Origin: DASRDZ01 sp035652335
GTDB lineage: Bacteria > Chloroflexota > Dormibacteria > Aeolococcales > Aeolococcaceae
Length of the DNA stretch: 64,000 bases
Assembly: GCA_035652335.1 (NCBI GenBank)
Contig: DASRDZ010000015.1
Coordinates: 1-64,000 of the forward strand
Direction: 5' to 3'
Shown here: positions 42,502-52,088 of the stretch, in pieces
Numbering within the stretch: position 1 is the first letter of the stretch
Layout: each line of letters begins with the position of its first letter
Notes under the pieces: generated by a model
Database searches by the model: none
Seen by the model: the letters and a program-made list of their open reading frames with translations, nothing else
What the model was told of the DNA's origin: nothing
Program-made: the position numbers and the translations under genes

Positions 42502-44156
42502 CGGGCTCCCTCGGGGACGGCGGCGGTGGTGGCGGAAGTGCCCACCCGGGTGTACTCGGCGGGTGCGGGGAAGTACATGGTCTGCGGCAGGGTGACGTGG
42601 AAGGTGCTGCCGCGGCCCACCTCGGACTCGACCCAGATGCGTCCGCCGTGCAGCTCGACGAGTCCCTTGACGATGGAGAGACCCAGGCCGGTGCCGGGGA
42701 TCCCCTTGGTGTCGTAGGAGGAGACGCGGAAGAAGCGGTCGAAGATCCGCGAGCGCGCCTCGGGCGGGATGCCCACGCCCTGGTCGCTGACGCAGAGCTC
42801 GAGCCAGCGGTCGCTGGGGTGGGCGCTCACCCGCACGGCGCCGCCGCGCGGGCTGTACTTCACCGCGTTGCTCACCAGGTTGAGAAGGATCTGCATCACC
42901 TTGTCGGGGTCGCCCGAGACGCTGGGGACGTCGTCGGGCACGTCGTTGACCAGGTCGTGGTTGGGCGCGCCGGTGGCGAGCTGCTTGACCACCTGGTCGA
43001 CCATGGGACGGACGCGCACCTCGCGCATGTCGAGGGTCTCGCCGCCGGCGTTGATCGCCTGCTCCTGGAGCATGCGCTCGACGTAGGTGGAGAGGCGCAC
43101 CGCGTTCTCGTAGATCTCGGTGGCGAAGTCGCGCGACTCGTCGCCCTCGACGTCGCCGTCGCGGATCATCTGGGCGAAGCCGCGGATGCCCATCAGCGGG
43201 GTCTTCAGCTCGTGGGAGACGGTGCTGATCACCTCGCTGTAGAGGCGCTCCGACTCGGTGAGCTTGTCGAGCACCTCGCGCTCCTGGCCGTAGAGCTGGT
43301 TGAGCTCCTCCAGGCGGAGGCTGAGCGCCCGCTCCTGCTCGTGCACCCGCGCGTTCTCGAGCGCGATGGCGGCGCTGTTGCCGACGGTGGCCACCAGCAG
43401 TAGGTCGTCGTCGCTGAACTGCACCGCGGGGGCGCGGCGCACCAGGGTGAGCGCGCCGACGACGCGCTCGCCGAGGCAGAGGGGCACGCCCAGCATGCTG
43501 CGCGAGCTGCGCCCGTCGAGCGAGGCGAACCGGACATCCATGTCCGAATCTCCGACGATGGTGGGCGCCCGGTTGGCCACCACCCAGCCGACCACGCCCT
43601 CGCCCACCTCGAAGGAGCGGAGCTGCTCGGCGTGGAGCTCGTAGCCCCAGGCGGCGCGAATGAAGAGGCGGCCGCCGCGGTCGAGGAGGAAGAGGGTCGC
43701 GGTGTCGAAGTGGAGCACCTGGCCCAGGGCGCTGAACACGCCGTTGAGCGTGTGCTCCATGTCGGGGCTGGCCGTCAGCGTGCGGCTGACGTCGTGGAGC
43801 AGGTCGAGCTGGGCGTGCCCGGCGAGCTGGGCGTGCACCCGGACGATGAGGTCGATGAGCTCCCGGTCGGGATGCTTGCCGGCCAGGCCGCGGATGTCCT
43901 CGGCGCCGAGCATCAGCACCGGCACCTTGTGCAGGGCGGGCTCCGCCCGCACCCGGCTCTCCGGGTTGGGCTGGAGGTCGGGCATGCGCGGGTCGATGAC
44001 CGCCAGCTGCACCCCCGCGTGGGCGCGCTCGGCCAGCTGGGCCAGCGTCGCCGCCTCGACGATGACGTAGCCCTGGCGCGTGAAGGCGCGCTCGGCCCGC
44101 CGGCGCAGGCCCGAGTCAGCCGAAGCGATGCAGAGGGGGACGGATGGGTCGGTCAT
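42498..44156 (-). CDS. Hybrid-type sensor histidine kinase with GAF domain
   Basis: 552 residues: a degenerate receiver-like segment (to about 115, with VIDPRMPDL), a GAF domain (about 125-285, FDTATLFLLDRGGRLFIRAAWG), a coiled linker, HisKA with the phospho-His in VISTVSHELKTPL, and HATPase with ILLNLVSNAVKYSPRGG, DQGVGIPP and GTGLGLSIVKGLVELHGG. It is soluble, so it senses a cytosolic or membrane-peripheral cue. It is first of a three-gene operon with the CpaE-like and coiled-coil proteins. ATG 44156 is 10 bases after TACGAT; ATG 44168 overlaps that box. Confidence 0.92.
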   Translation of the reverse strand: MTDPSVPLCIASADSGLRRRAERAFTRQGYVIVEAATLAQLAERAHAGVQLAVIDPRMPDLQPNPESRVRAEPALHKVPVLMLGAEDIRGLAGKHPDRELIDLIVRVHAQLAGHAQLDLLHDVSRTLTASPDMEHTLNGVFSALGQVLHFDTATLFLLDRGGRLFIRAAWGYELHAEQLRSFEVGEGVVGWVVANRAPTIVGDSDMDVRFASLDGRSSRSMLGVPLCLGERVVGALTLVRRAPAVQFSDDDLLLVATVGNSAAIALENARVHEQERALSLRLEELNQLYGQEREVLDKLTESERLYSEVISTVSHELKTPLMGIRGFAQMIRDGDVEGDESRDFATEIYENAVRLSTYVERMLQEQAINAGGETLDMREVRVRPMVDQVVKQLATGAPNHDLVNDVPDDVPSVSGDPDKVMQILLNLVSNAVKYSPRGGAVRVSAHPSDRWLELCVSDQGVGIPPEARSRIFDRFFRVSSYDTKGIPGTGLGLSIVKGLVELHGGRIWVESEVGRGSTFHVTLPQTMYFPAPAEYTRVGTSATTAAVPEGAR

Positions 44157-44166
44157 CGGCGCGGCC

Positions 44167-44172
44167 ATCGTA
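44167..44172 (-). promoter_or_regulatory. -10 box of the kinase-CpaE operon
   Basis: TACGAT on the minus strand, 10 bases before ATG 44156; leader about 4 bases. Confidence 0.35.
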
Positions 44173-44259
44173 TGTGTGGCCTCCCGCCGTCTCGGACGGT
44201 GTTACCGGACGGTCGCCGACCCGTGGCGGGCGCAACGGCAGGCGCGCTCTCGCAGCGGA

Positions 44260-45579
44260 CTACCGGGGATCGAGCTGGACGGTCCCGGTGGTGAGCTGGG
44301 CGAGGTCGTCGAAGAATCCCGGGTAGGAGACCGACACCGCCTCGGCGCCGTCGATCACGGTGACGCCCGCGCCCGGCAGCGCCAGCGACCCGGCCACGCC
44401 CCAGGCCATGGCCAGCCGGTGGTCGCCGTGGGAGTCGACGGCGGCGGGCTGCAGCCGGGTGGGGCCGGCGATCTCCAGGCCGTCGTCGAACTCCTCGACG
44501 TCGGCGCCCATGGCGCGGAGCCCCTCGGCGACGGCGGCGATGCGGTCGGACTCCTTCACCCGCAGCTCGGCGGCGTCGCGGATGTGGGTGGTGCCGTGCG
44601 CCTGGGTGGCCAGCACGGCGAGGACGGGGATCTCGTCGATGCAGCGCGGCACCAGCTCACCGTCGACGAGCATGCCGGTCAGCTCGCCGCCCTCGACGGT
44701 GACCGTCCCCACGGGTTCCACGCCGCCGGCCGGCTCCCCCTCCTCCACCGTGATGCGCGCGCCCATGGCGCCGAGCGCGTCGAGGAACCCGGTGCGGCCC
44801 GGGTTGAGGGTGACGTTGGGGCAGGTCACCCGCCAGCCCCGCCGGCCCGCCGCCAGCGCCAGGAAGAAGGCCGCCGAGCTGAGGTCGCCGGGGATGCGCA
44901 TCCCGAAGGGCTGCAGCGGCGCGGGCGTCATGGTGATCCTGCCGGCGGCGACGGAAACCTCGACGCCGCACATGCGCAGCATCCGCTCGGTGTGGTCGCG
45001 GCTCGGGGCGGGCTCGACGACGGTGGTGGGACCGTCGGCGGCCAGCCCGGCGAAGAGCACCGCCGTCTTCAGCTGGGCGCTGGCCACCGGGGCGACGTAC
45101 TCGATGGCGCGCAGCACGGCGCGGCCCTGGATGGCGATCGGCGGCCTGCCGTCGTAGCCGGTCTCCACCTGCGCGCCCATGCGGCGCAGCGGGTCGGCCA
45201 CGCGGGCCATGGGGCGGCGGCGCAGCGAGGGGTCGCCGTCGAGCGTGGCGTTGAGGTCGTGTCCGGCCAGAACCCCGGCGAGCATGCGCATGGTGCTGCC
45301 GGAGTTGCCGCAGTCGAGCACCTCGTCCGGGGTGCGCAGGGTGCGGCCCACGCCCGCGCCGTCGAGCGACACGCGCCCGTCGCCGAAGGGACGGACCGCG
45401 CCGCCGCAGGCGCGCAGGCAGGACGCGGTGCTCTCCACGTCGGCGGCCGGCGAGAGGTTGCCGACGTAGCTGCGGCCCGCCGCCAGGGCGCCGAGGATGA
45501 GGGCGCGGTGCGAGATCGCCTTGTCGCCGGGAACCGTCACCTCGCCGTCGAGCCGCTCGGCGGGAGCGACGTGGCGCAT
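44260..45579 (-). CDS. aroA: 3-phosphoshikimate 1-carboxyvinyltransferase (EPSP synthase)
   Basis: 439 residues: VPGDKAISHRALILGALAAG, DCGNSGSTMRMLAG, DPSLRRRPM, GDLSSAAFFLALAAG and ELRVKESDRIAAVAEGLRAMG are diagnostic. It joins shikimate-3-phosphate and PEP. ATG 45579 is used; a GTG two codons upstream (45585) would overlap the tyrA stop as GTGA and may be the true start. Last gene of the aromatic operon. Confidence 0.95.
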   Translation of the reverse strand: MRHVAPAERLDGEVTVPGDKAISHRALILGALAAGRSYVGNLSPAADVESTASCLRACGGAVRPFGDGRVSLDGAGVGRTLRTPDEVLDCGNSGSTMRMLAGVLAGHDLNATLDGDPSLRRRPMARVADPLRRMGAQVETGYDGRPPIAIQGRAVLRAIEYVAPVASAQLKTAVLFAGLAADGPTTVVEPAPSRDHTERMLRMCGVEVSVAAGRITMTPAPLQPFGMRIPGDLSSAAFFLALAAGRRGWRVTCPNVTLNPGRTGFLDALGAMGARITVEEGEPAGGVEPVGTVTVEGGELTGMLVDGELVPRCIDEIPVLAVLATQAHGTTHIRDAAELRVKESDRIAAVAEGLRAMGADVEEFDDGLEIAGPTRLQPAAVDSHGDHRLAMAWGVAGSLALPGAGVTVIDGAEAVSVSYPGFFDDLAQLTTGTVQLDPR

Positions 45580-45581
45580 GC

Positions 45582-46478
45582 TCACCGCACCGGTCTCCCC
45601 TGCTCGGCGCGCTCGGTGAGCCAGGCGGCGCGGAGCTCCCTGGCGGTGGCGAAGTAGGCCTCGGCCGTCTCCGGCCTGCGCAGCGTCCTGGCCAGCAGCT
45701 CCAGCTCCTTGACCAGCGCGTTGAGGGCTTTGAGCATCGCCGCCGGATTGGTCTCCACGATGGCCGAGTACATCTCGGCGTCGCCGCCCGCCAGGCGCGC
45801 CATGTCGCGGAACCCGCCCGCGGCGAGCTGCTGCGCCGCGGTCCACTCGGGGGCCGCGGCCGCGGCGCGCACCAGTGCGGCGCTCAGCGCGAAGGGCAGG
45901 TGGGAGATCCAGGCGACGGTGCTGTCGTGGTCGGCGGCGTCCATCACCTCGACGTGGGCGCCGAGGGCGCGCACCGCGCCGACCCAGGGCGCGAAGTCCT
46001 CCTGCTGCGACGGCGACGTGGGCGTGAGCACCCAGGTGCAGCCCTCGAAGAGGCCGGCCTCGGCGGCGTCGTAGCCGCTCTGCTCGCGCCCCGCCATGGG
46101 GTGGCCGCCGAGGAAGTGGCCCGCCTGCAGGCGCCGCGCGGCCTGCTCGACCACCCACTGCTTGGTGCTGCCGGTGTCGGTGACCAGCAGCCCGGGGTAC
46201 TTCGCCGCCTGGTCGAGCCAGTGGGGCATGGCGTCGACGGGGGTGCAGAGCACCGCCAGGTCGGCGTGGCGGAGCAGGTCGGAGGTGGTGCCGGCGAGGT
46301 CGCAGATCCCGTCAGACATGGCACGATCTGCCGTCTCGACGCGGCGGGTGACGCCGACGATGCCCATGTCGGGCAGCTTCTCGCGCAGGGCGCGGCAGAG
46401 CGACGCGCCGATCAGGCCCAGCCCCACCACGGCCACCGCCTGCGGTGCCTCGACGCCCCCGGTGGCGATGGTCCGCAT
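45582..46478 (-). CDS. tyrA: Prephenate dehydrogenase
   Basis: 298 residues. NAD-binding VAVVGLGLIGASLCRAL, VTDTGSTKQWVVE, FLGGHPMAGREQSGYDAA and HDSTVAWISHLPFALSAAL match TyrA. There is no C-terminal ACT domain, so feedback by tyrosine may be absent or act elsewhere. It provides the tyrosine branch. A GTG directly before ATG 46478 is an alternative start. Confidence 0.93.
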   Translation of the reverse strand: MRTIATGGVEAPQAVAVVGLGLIGASLCRALREKLPDMGIVGVTRRVETADRAMSDGICDLAGTTSDLLRHADLAVLCTPVDAMPHWLDQAAKYPGLLVTDTGSTKQWVVEQAARRLQAGHFLGGHPMAGREQSGYDAAEAGLFEGCTWVLTPTSPSQQEDFAPWVGAVRALGAHVEVMDAADHDSTVAWISHLPFALSAALVRAAAAAPEWTAAQQLAAGGFRDMARLAGGDAEMYSAIVETNPAAMLKALNALVKELELLARTLRRPETAEAYFATARELRAAWLTERAEQGRPVR

Positions 46479-46486
46479 CACCGCCG

Positions 46487-47530
46487 TCAGCCGGACGCCG
46501 CCGCCGCGGGCTCGGCCACCGTGCGTCCCACCGCCGCGGCGATGGCGCGCAGCTCGGGCATCAGCGCCGCGAAGTTCTGCGGCGTCAGCGACTGCGGCCC
46601 GTCGGAGAGCGCCTCGTCGGGACGCGGGTGAACCTCGACCATGATGCCGTCGGCTCCGGCGGCGACCGCGGCGCGCGCGGTGGCGTGCACCAGCGACCAC
46701 TTGCCGGTCGCGTGCGAGGGGTCGACGATGACGGGCAGGTGGCTCAGCTCCTTGAGCAGCGGCACGGCGGCGATGTCGAGGGTGTTGCGCGTCGCCGTCT
46801 CGAAGGTGCGGATGCCGCGCTCGCAGAGGATGACGTCGTAGTTGCCCTGGGAGAGGACGTACTCGGCGCTGAGCAGCCACTCCTCGATGGTGCTCGACAG
46901 GCCGCGCTTCAGCAGCACCGGCTTGGGCTGGCGGCCCACCTCGCGGAGGAGGTCGTAGTTCTGCATGTTGCGCGCGCCGATCTGCACGATGTCGGCCGCC
47001 TCGCTGACGAACTCCACCTCGCTCGGGGTCATCACCTCGGTGACCACGGGCATGCCGGTCTCCGCGCGGGCGCGGGCGAGATGGGCGAGGCCGAGGCGGC
47101 CCAGGCCCTGGAAGGAGTACGGCGAGGTGCGCGGCTTGAACGCGCCGCCGCGGAGGATGTGGCCGCCGGCGCTGCGCACCGCGTGCGCAGTCTCCAGCAG
47201 CATCTCCTCGCTCTCGACGCTGCAGGGACCGGCCATGACCACCACCTGGCCGCCGCCGATCTGCACGCCGCCGGTCAGGGTGATGACGCTGTCGGTGGTG
47301 CGCCATTCGCGCCCGCTCAGCTTGAACGGCTTGGTGATGCGGACGACGTCCTCGACCGCCTCGTCGTGGGTGAAGGCGTCGCGCAGCGAGAAGGGGTCGT
47401 GGCCGATGACGCCGATGACGGTGCGGTCCTCGCCGGTGCTGAGGTGGGTCTTGAGGCCGCGGGCCTCGACCCTGGCGCAGACGCGGTCGATGTCGGCCTT
47501 CGACGCGCCGGACTTCATGACGATGATCAT
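46487..47530 (-). CDS. aroF: 3-deoxy-7-phosphoheptulonate synthase (DAHP synthase, type I-beta)
   Basis: 347 residues. An N-terminal ferredoxin-like regulatory domain (MKSGASKADIDRVCARVEARG...) precedes the barrel with VVVMAGPCSVESEEM, LRGGAFKPRTSPYSFQGLG, PVLLKRGLSSTIEEWL, CERGIRTFE and VDPSHATGKWSLV. It commits carbon to the shikimate pathway. Its N-terminal domain is the usual site for aromatic amino acid feedback in this subtype. A chorismate mutase gene lies upstream. Confidence 0.95.
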   Translation of the reverse strand: MIIVMKSGASKADIDRVCARVEARGLKTHLSTGEDRTVIGVIGHDPFSLRDAFTHDEAVEDVVRITKPFKLSGREWRTTDSVITLTGGVQIGGGQVVVMAGPCSVESEEMLLETAHAVRSAGGHILRGGAFKPRTSPYSFQGLGRLGLAHLARARAETGMPVVTEVMTPSEVEFVSEAADIVQIGARNMQNYDLLREVGRQPKPVLLKRGLSSTIEEWLLSAEYVLSQGNYDVILCERGIRTFETATRNTLDIAAVPLLKELSHLPVIVDPSHATGKWSLVHATARAAVAAGADGIMVEVHPRPDEALSDGPQSLTPQNFAALMPELRAIAAAVGRTVAEPAAAASG

Positions 47531-47549
47531 CGGGAGCGCACCTGCCCGC

Positions 47550-47999
47550 TCACGGCGTGGGCACCGCGGTGTCGCGGCGCAGGTTGGCGGGCTGGGGGAG
47601 GTCGCCGGCGCGGGCGCGGTCGAGCTCGGCCTTGATGGCCAGCGCGCCGCGCAGGTAGACGTGGCGGATGGCGCTCTGCGGCCGGTCGGTGTTGACCAGG
47701 ATCATCGCCCGGATGCAGCGCGGGATGCTGCGCGGGTTCTCGTAGGGGACGTCCATCTCGTGCCCGCAGATGAGCGGCACGTCGACCCAGCCCAGGCGTC
47801 GCGCCGCCACGGCGGGGAACTCCGTCTTGAGGTCGGTGGTGGTGGTGAACCAGGCGCCCGCCACGTCCTCGGCGACGATGCCGTTGGCCTCGATCAGCGC
47901 GGAGAGCAGCTCGCGAGTCGCCTCGACGATCTCCACCGCGCTGTCCTCCTGCGCCGTCGTCGCGCCGCGGATGCCGCGCACCGCGAGAGCCGGCATCAC
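47550..47999 (-). CDS. aroH: Chorismate mutase, AroH class
   Basis: 149 residues. AVRGIRGATTAQEDSAVEIVEATRELL opens the alpha/beta-barrel AroH trimer fold, with AWFTTTTDLKTEFPAVAARRLGW and the active-site R/Y of RHVYLRGA. It converts chorismate to prephenate. The GTG start overlaps the trpA stop (GTGA). Confidence 0.93.
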   Translation of the reverse strand: MMPALAVRGIRGATTAQEDSAVEIVEATRELLSALIEANGIVAEDVAGAWFTTTTDLKTEFPAVAARRLGWVDVPLICGHEMDVPYENPRSIPRCIRAMILVNTDRPQSAIRHVYLRGALAIKAELDRARAGDLPQPANLRRDTAVPTP

Positions 48000-48801
48000 G
48001 CCGCGCCCAGCATGCCGCGCAGGAACCGCTCGGCCGCGCCCGCGGGATCACCGGCCTGCGCGGCGACGGCGTTGAGCAGCGCCGACCCGACCACGGCGCC
48101 TTCCGCGTGGCCGCGCAGCGCTTCGAGATGCGCGTTCGTCGAGAGGCCGAAGCCCAGGGCGCGCGGCAGGTCGGTGACCCTGCGAACCCGGCGGAGCAAG
48201 TCCATGGCCTCCTCGGCGATCTCGGTGCGCGCCCCCGTGGTGCCGGTGACGCTGACGCAGTACACGAAGCCCGACGCGTGCGCGCAGGCCACCGCGAGGC
48301 GTGCGTCCGGGGTCGTCGGAGCGACGAGCAAGATTAGCGCGAGCCCGGCCGCGTCCGCCGCGGCGCGGATCTGCCCCGCCTCCTCCAGCGGCACGTCGGG
48401 GACGATCAGCGCGTCGGCACCCGCGGCGGCGGCGTCGGCGGAGAAGCGCTCCAGGCCGTAGGAGAGCACCGGGTTGACGTAGGTCATGAGCGCGAGCGGC
48501 AGCTGCACTCCCGCGGCCCGCGCCCCGGCCACCTGCTCCAGCGCCAGGTTGACGGTCATTCCGTTCTCCAGCGCGCGCTGCGAGGTGCGCTGGATGGTGG
48601 GTCCGTCGGCGAGCGGATCGCTGAAGGGCAGGCCGACCTCGGCGGCGAGGCAGCCGGCGCGCTCGGCGGCCTGCAGCAGCGCGGCGGTGTCGTTCAGGTG
48701 CGGGAAACCCGCCGTCACATAGGGGATGAGTCCCGGCAATCCCTTCGGGTCGCGGCGCGCGAAGGCATCGGCCAGACGCGCCCCGGCGAGCTGCTGCGCG
48801 C

Positions 48802-48805
<4 letters not shown>
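47996..48805 (-). CDS. trpA: Tryptophan synthase alpha subunit
   Basis: 269 residues: GLIPYVTAGFPHLNDT, the catalytic Glu in AAEVGLPFSDPLADGPTIQ, ALMTYVNPVLSYG, VPDVPLEEA and GFGLSTNAHLEALRG. It splits indole-3-glycerol phosphate to indole for TrpB. ATG overlaps the trpB stop (ATGA). Confidence 0.95.
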
Positions 48806-49999
<1,194 letters not shown>

Positions 50000-50007
<8 letters not shown>

Positions 50008-50665
50008 GGGCCTCCCTCCGCGAGGGCGCCGGTCCGACGACGTCGAAGGCGGCGCGCGCGGTGCGCACGTAGGCGCGCACCAGGTCGGGGTCCTTGACGC
50101 CCGGCGCGGACTCCAGGCCGCTCGACGCGTCGACTCCGTAGGGGCGGACCCGGGCGATGGTGTCGGCCACGCTGTCCGGCGTGATCCCGCCGGCGAGGAC
50201 GATGCGGCGGTGCAGCGCGACGTTGGCGGCCCACTCCAGGGGCAGCCGCCGCCCGGTGCCGCCGGGAAGGGCGCTCTCGATCTCCGGCGCAGCGTCGAGG
50301 AGGACGACGCCCGAGGGCGGCCACTCGAAGGTGTAGGCCTGCTTCTCGGTGCCGACGTTCATGCCGCGGATGACCGGAACCGTGCAGTCCACCAGCAGCG
50401 ACGGCGCCACGTTCTCGCCGTGCACCTGCACCGCGTCGAGGCGGAAGCGGGAGGCGAGCTGGTTGCACAGCTGCGCGTCCGCGTCGACGAGCACGCCGAC
50501 GAGGTCCGCGCGACCACCCACCGCCTCCATCACCGCCTCCGCCTGCGCCTCGTCGACGTGGCGCGGGCTGCGCGGCTCGAAGACCATGCCGATCCAGTCG
50601 GCGCCCGTCTCCACCGCCAGCTCGGCGATCTGCGGCGTGCTGACGCCGCACACCTTGACGATCAT
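50000..50665 (-). CDS. trpF: Phosphoribosylanthranilate isomerase
   Basis: 221 residues. VKVCGVSTPQIAELAVETGADWIGMVF carries the catalytic Cys, and LDAVQVHGEN, VLLDAAP, VLAGGITPDSV and GVDASSGLESAPGVKDPDLV match TrpF. Amadori isomerisation step of tryptophan synthesis. Confidence 0.94.
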
Positions 50666-51462
50666 CGCGCCCGCGCCGCCTCGACCAGCTCACGGCAGGC
50701 CGCCTCGGCGTCGCCGCTGCGCATCAGCACCTCGCCCACCAGGATCGCGTCGGCGCCCTCGTCGCGCAGGCGGCGCACATCGGCCGCGGTGCGCACCCCG
50801 GACTCGGCGACGCACACCGCATCCGAGGGCAGCAGCCGGCGCAGCCGCGCAAACGTCCCCAGGTCGGTGGTCAGCGTGCGCAGGTCCCGGTTGTTGACGC
50901 CGATGCACGTGCCGCCGCTGTCCGCCGCCCGGCGCGCCTCCTCCTCGTCGTGCACCTCGACCAGGGCGTCGACGCCGAAACGGCGCGCGGCGTCGAGGCA
51001 GTCGAGCAGCGCATCCCCCTCGAGCACGGCGGCGATGAGCAGCACCGCGTCCGCACCCGCGACCCGCGCCTCGGCGATCTGCACCGGGTCGACGGTGAAG
51101 TCCTTGCGCAGCACGGGGATCGCGGCGGCGTCGCGGGCGGCGACCAGGTCGTCGAGGGAGCCGCCGAAGTCGGGGCCGTCGGTGAGAACGGAGAGCGCAG
51201 CCGCACCGGCATCGGCGTAGCCGCGCGCGACGGCGGCGGGGTCGAGGTCGCCGCGCAGCGCGCCACCGCTCGGGGAGCGGCGCTTCATCTCGGCGATGAT
51301 CGTGCCGCCTGCCAACGCGGCGACGAAGCCCCGCGCGGGGGGCATGGATTCGGCCTTGGCCCACAGCGTGCCCGCCGCGCATTGCAGGTCGGCGGCCTCC
51401 TGCTGCTTGCGGGCGACGATCGGGGCAAGGGCGCCGAGGCGGGCGCTGTCGATCGCGCTCAC
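50662..51462 (-). CDS. trpC: Indole-3-glycerol phosphate synthase
   Basis: 266 residues: IIAEMKRRSPSGG (catalytic Lys), SVLTDGPDFGGSLDDL, VLRKDFTVDPVQI, VEVHDEEEARRA, GVNNRDLRTL and AESGVRTAADV. GTG 51462 overlaps the trpG stop (GTGA), so the longer open frame upstream is not coding. Confidence 0.95.
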   Translation of the reverse strand: MSAIDSARLGALAPIVARKQQEAADLQCAAGTLWAKAESMPPARGFVAALAGGTIIAEMKRRSPSGGALRGDLDPAAVARGYADAGAAALSVLTDGPDFGGSLDDLVAARDAAAIPVLRKDFTVDPVQIAEARVAGADAVLLIAAVLEGDALLDCLDAARRFGVDALVEVHDEEEARRAADSGGTCIGVNNRDLRTLTTDLGTFARLRRLLPSDAVCVAESGVRTAADVRRLRDEGADAILVGEVLMRSGDAEAACRELVEAARAR

Positions 51463-52088
51463 GCGGAGGCGCTCCGCGCGGGCTCGGATGGGCTCACTGA
51501 GGGGATGCCTGCCAGGAAGGCGCCCAGCAACCGGTGTCCCACCGGGGTGCAGATCGACTCGGGATGGAACTGCACCCCGGCGACGGGATGCACCCGGTGC
51601 CGCAGCCCCATGACCAGCCCGTCGTCGGTCCAGGCGGTGACCTGCAGCTCCTGCGGCAGCGACGAGCGCTCCACGACGAGCGAGTGGTACCGCGTCGCCT
51701 CGAAGGGGTCCGGCAGCCCCGCGAAGACGCCGGACCCGTCGTGGCGCACCCGGCTCACCTTGCCGTGCATCACCGTCGGCGCGCGCACCACGCGACCGCC
51801 GTACGCCTGGCCGATCGCCTGATGTCCGAGGCAGACGCCGAGCAGCGGCGTCGACGCGCCCATCAGCCGGACGACGTCGAGCGAGATCCCCGCCTCGTCG
51901 GGCGTGCACGGCCCCGGGGAGATCACCACGCCCGCCGGCTCCATCTCCGCCAGCTCGGCCGCCGAGAGCGCGTCGTTGCGGAACACCGCCACACGCGCGC
52001 CCAGCTCACCGAGGTACTGCACCAGGTTGTAGGTGAAGGAGTCGTAGTTGTCGACCACGGCGACGACGCCGTGCAGCGACTCGCTCAT
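51459..52088 (-). CDS. trpG: Anthranilate synthase component II (glutamine amidotransferase)
   Basis: 209 residues. VDNYDSFTYNLVQYLGELGA, ISPGPCTPDEAG, the nucleophile Cys in LLGVCLGHQAIGQAYGG and the His/Glu pair in VQFHPESICTPVG are present. It supplies ammonia to TrpE. It is not fused to TrpD, and no trpD is found anywhere in the window. ATG overlaps the trpE stop region. Confidence 0.95.
   Translation of the reverse strand: MSESLHGVVAVVDNYDSFTYNLVQYLGELGARVAVFRNDALSAAELAEMEPAGVVISPGPCTPDEAGISLDVVRLMGASTPLLGVCLGHQAIGQAYGGRVVRAPTVMHGKVSRVRHDGSGVFAGLPDPFEATRYHSLVVERSSLPQELQVTAWTDDGLVMGLRHRVHPVAGVQFHPESICTPVGHRLLGAFLAGIPSVSPSEPARSASA

Noticed and set aside
51459..52088. trpG fused to trpD
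   Set aside because: TrpG ends normally at 209 residues and is followed by trpC; no TrpD motifs occur in the window.
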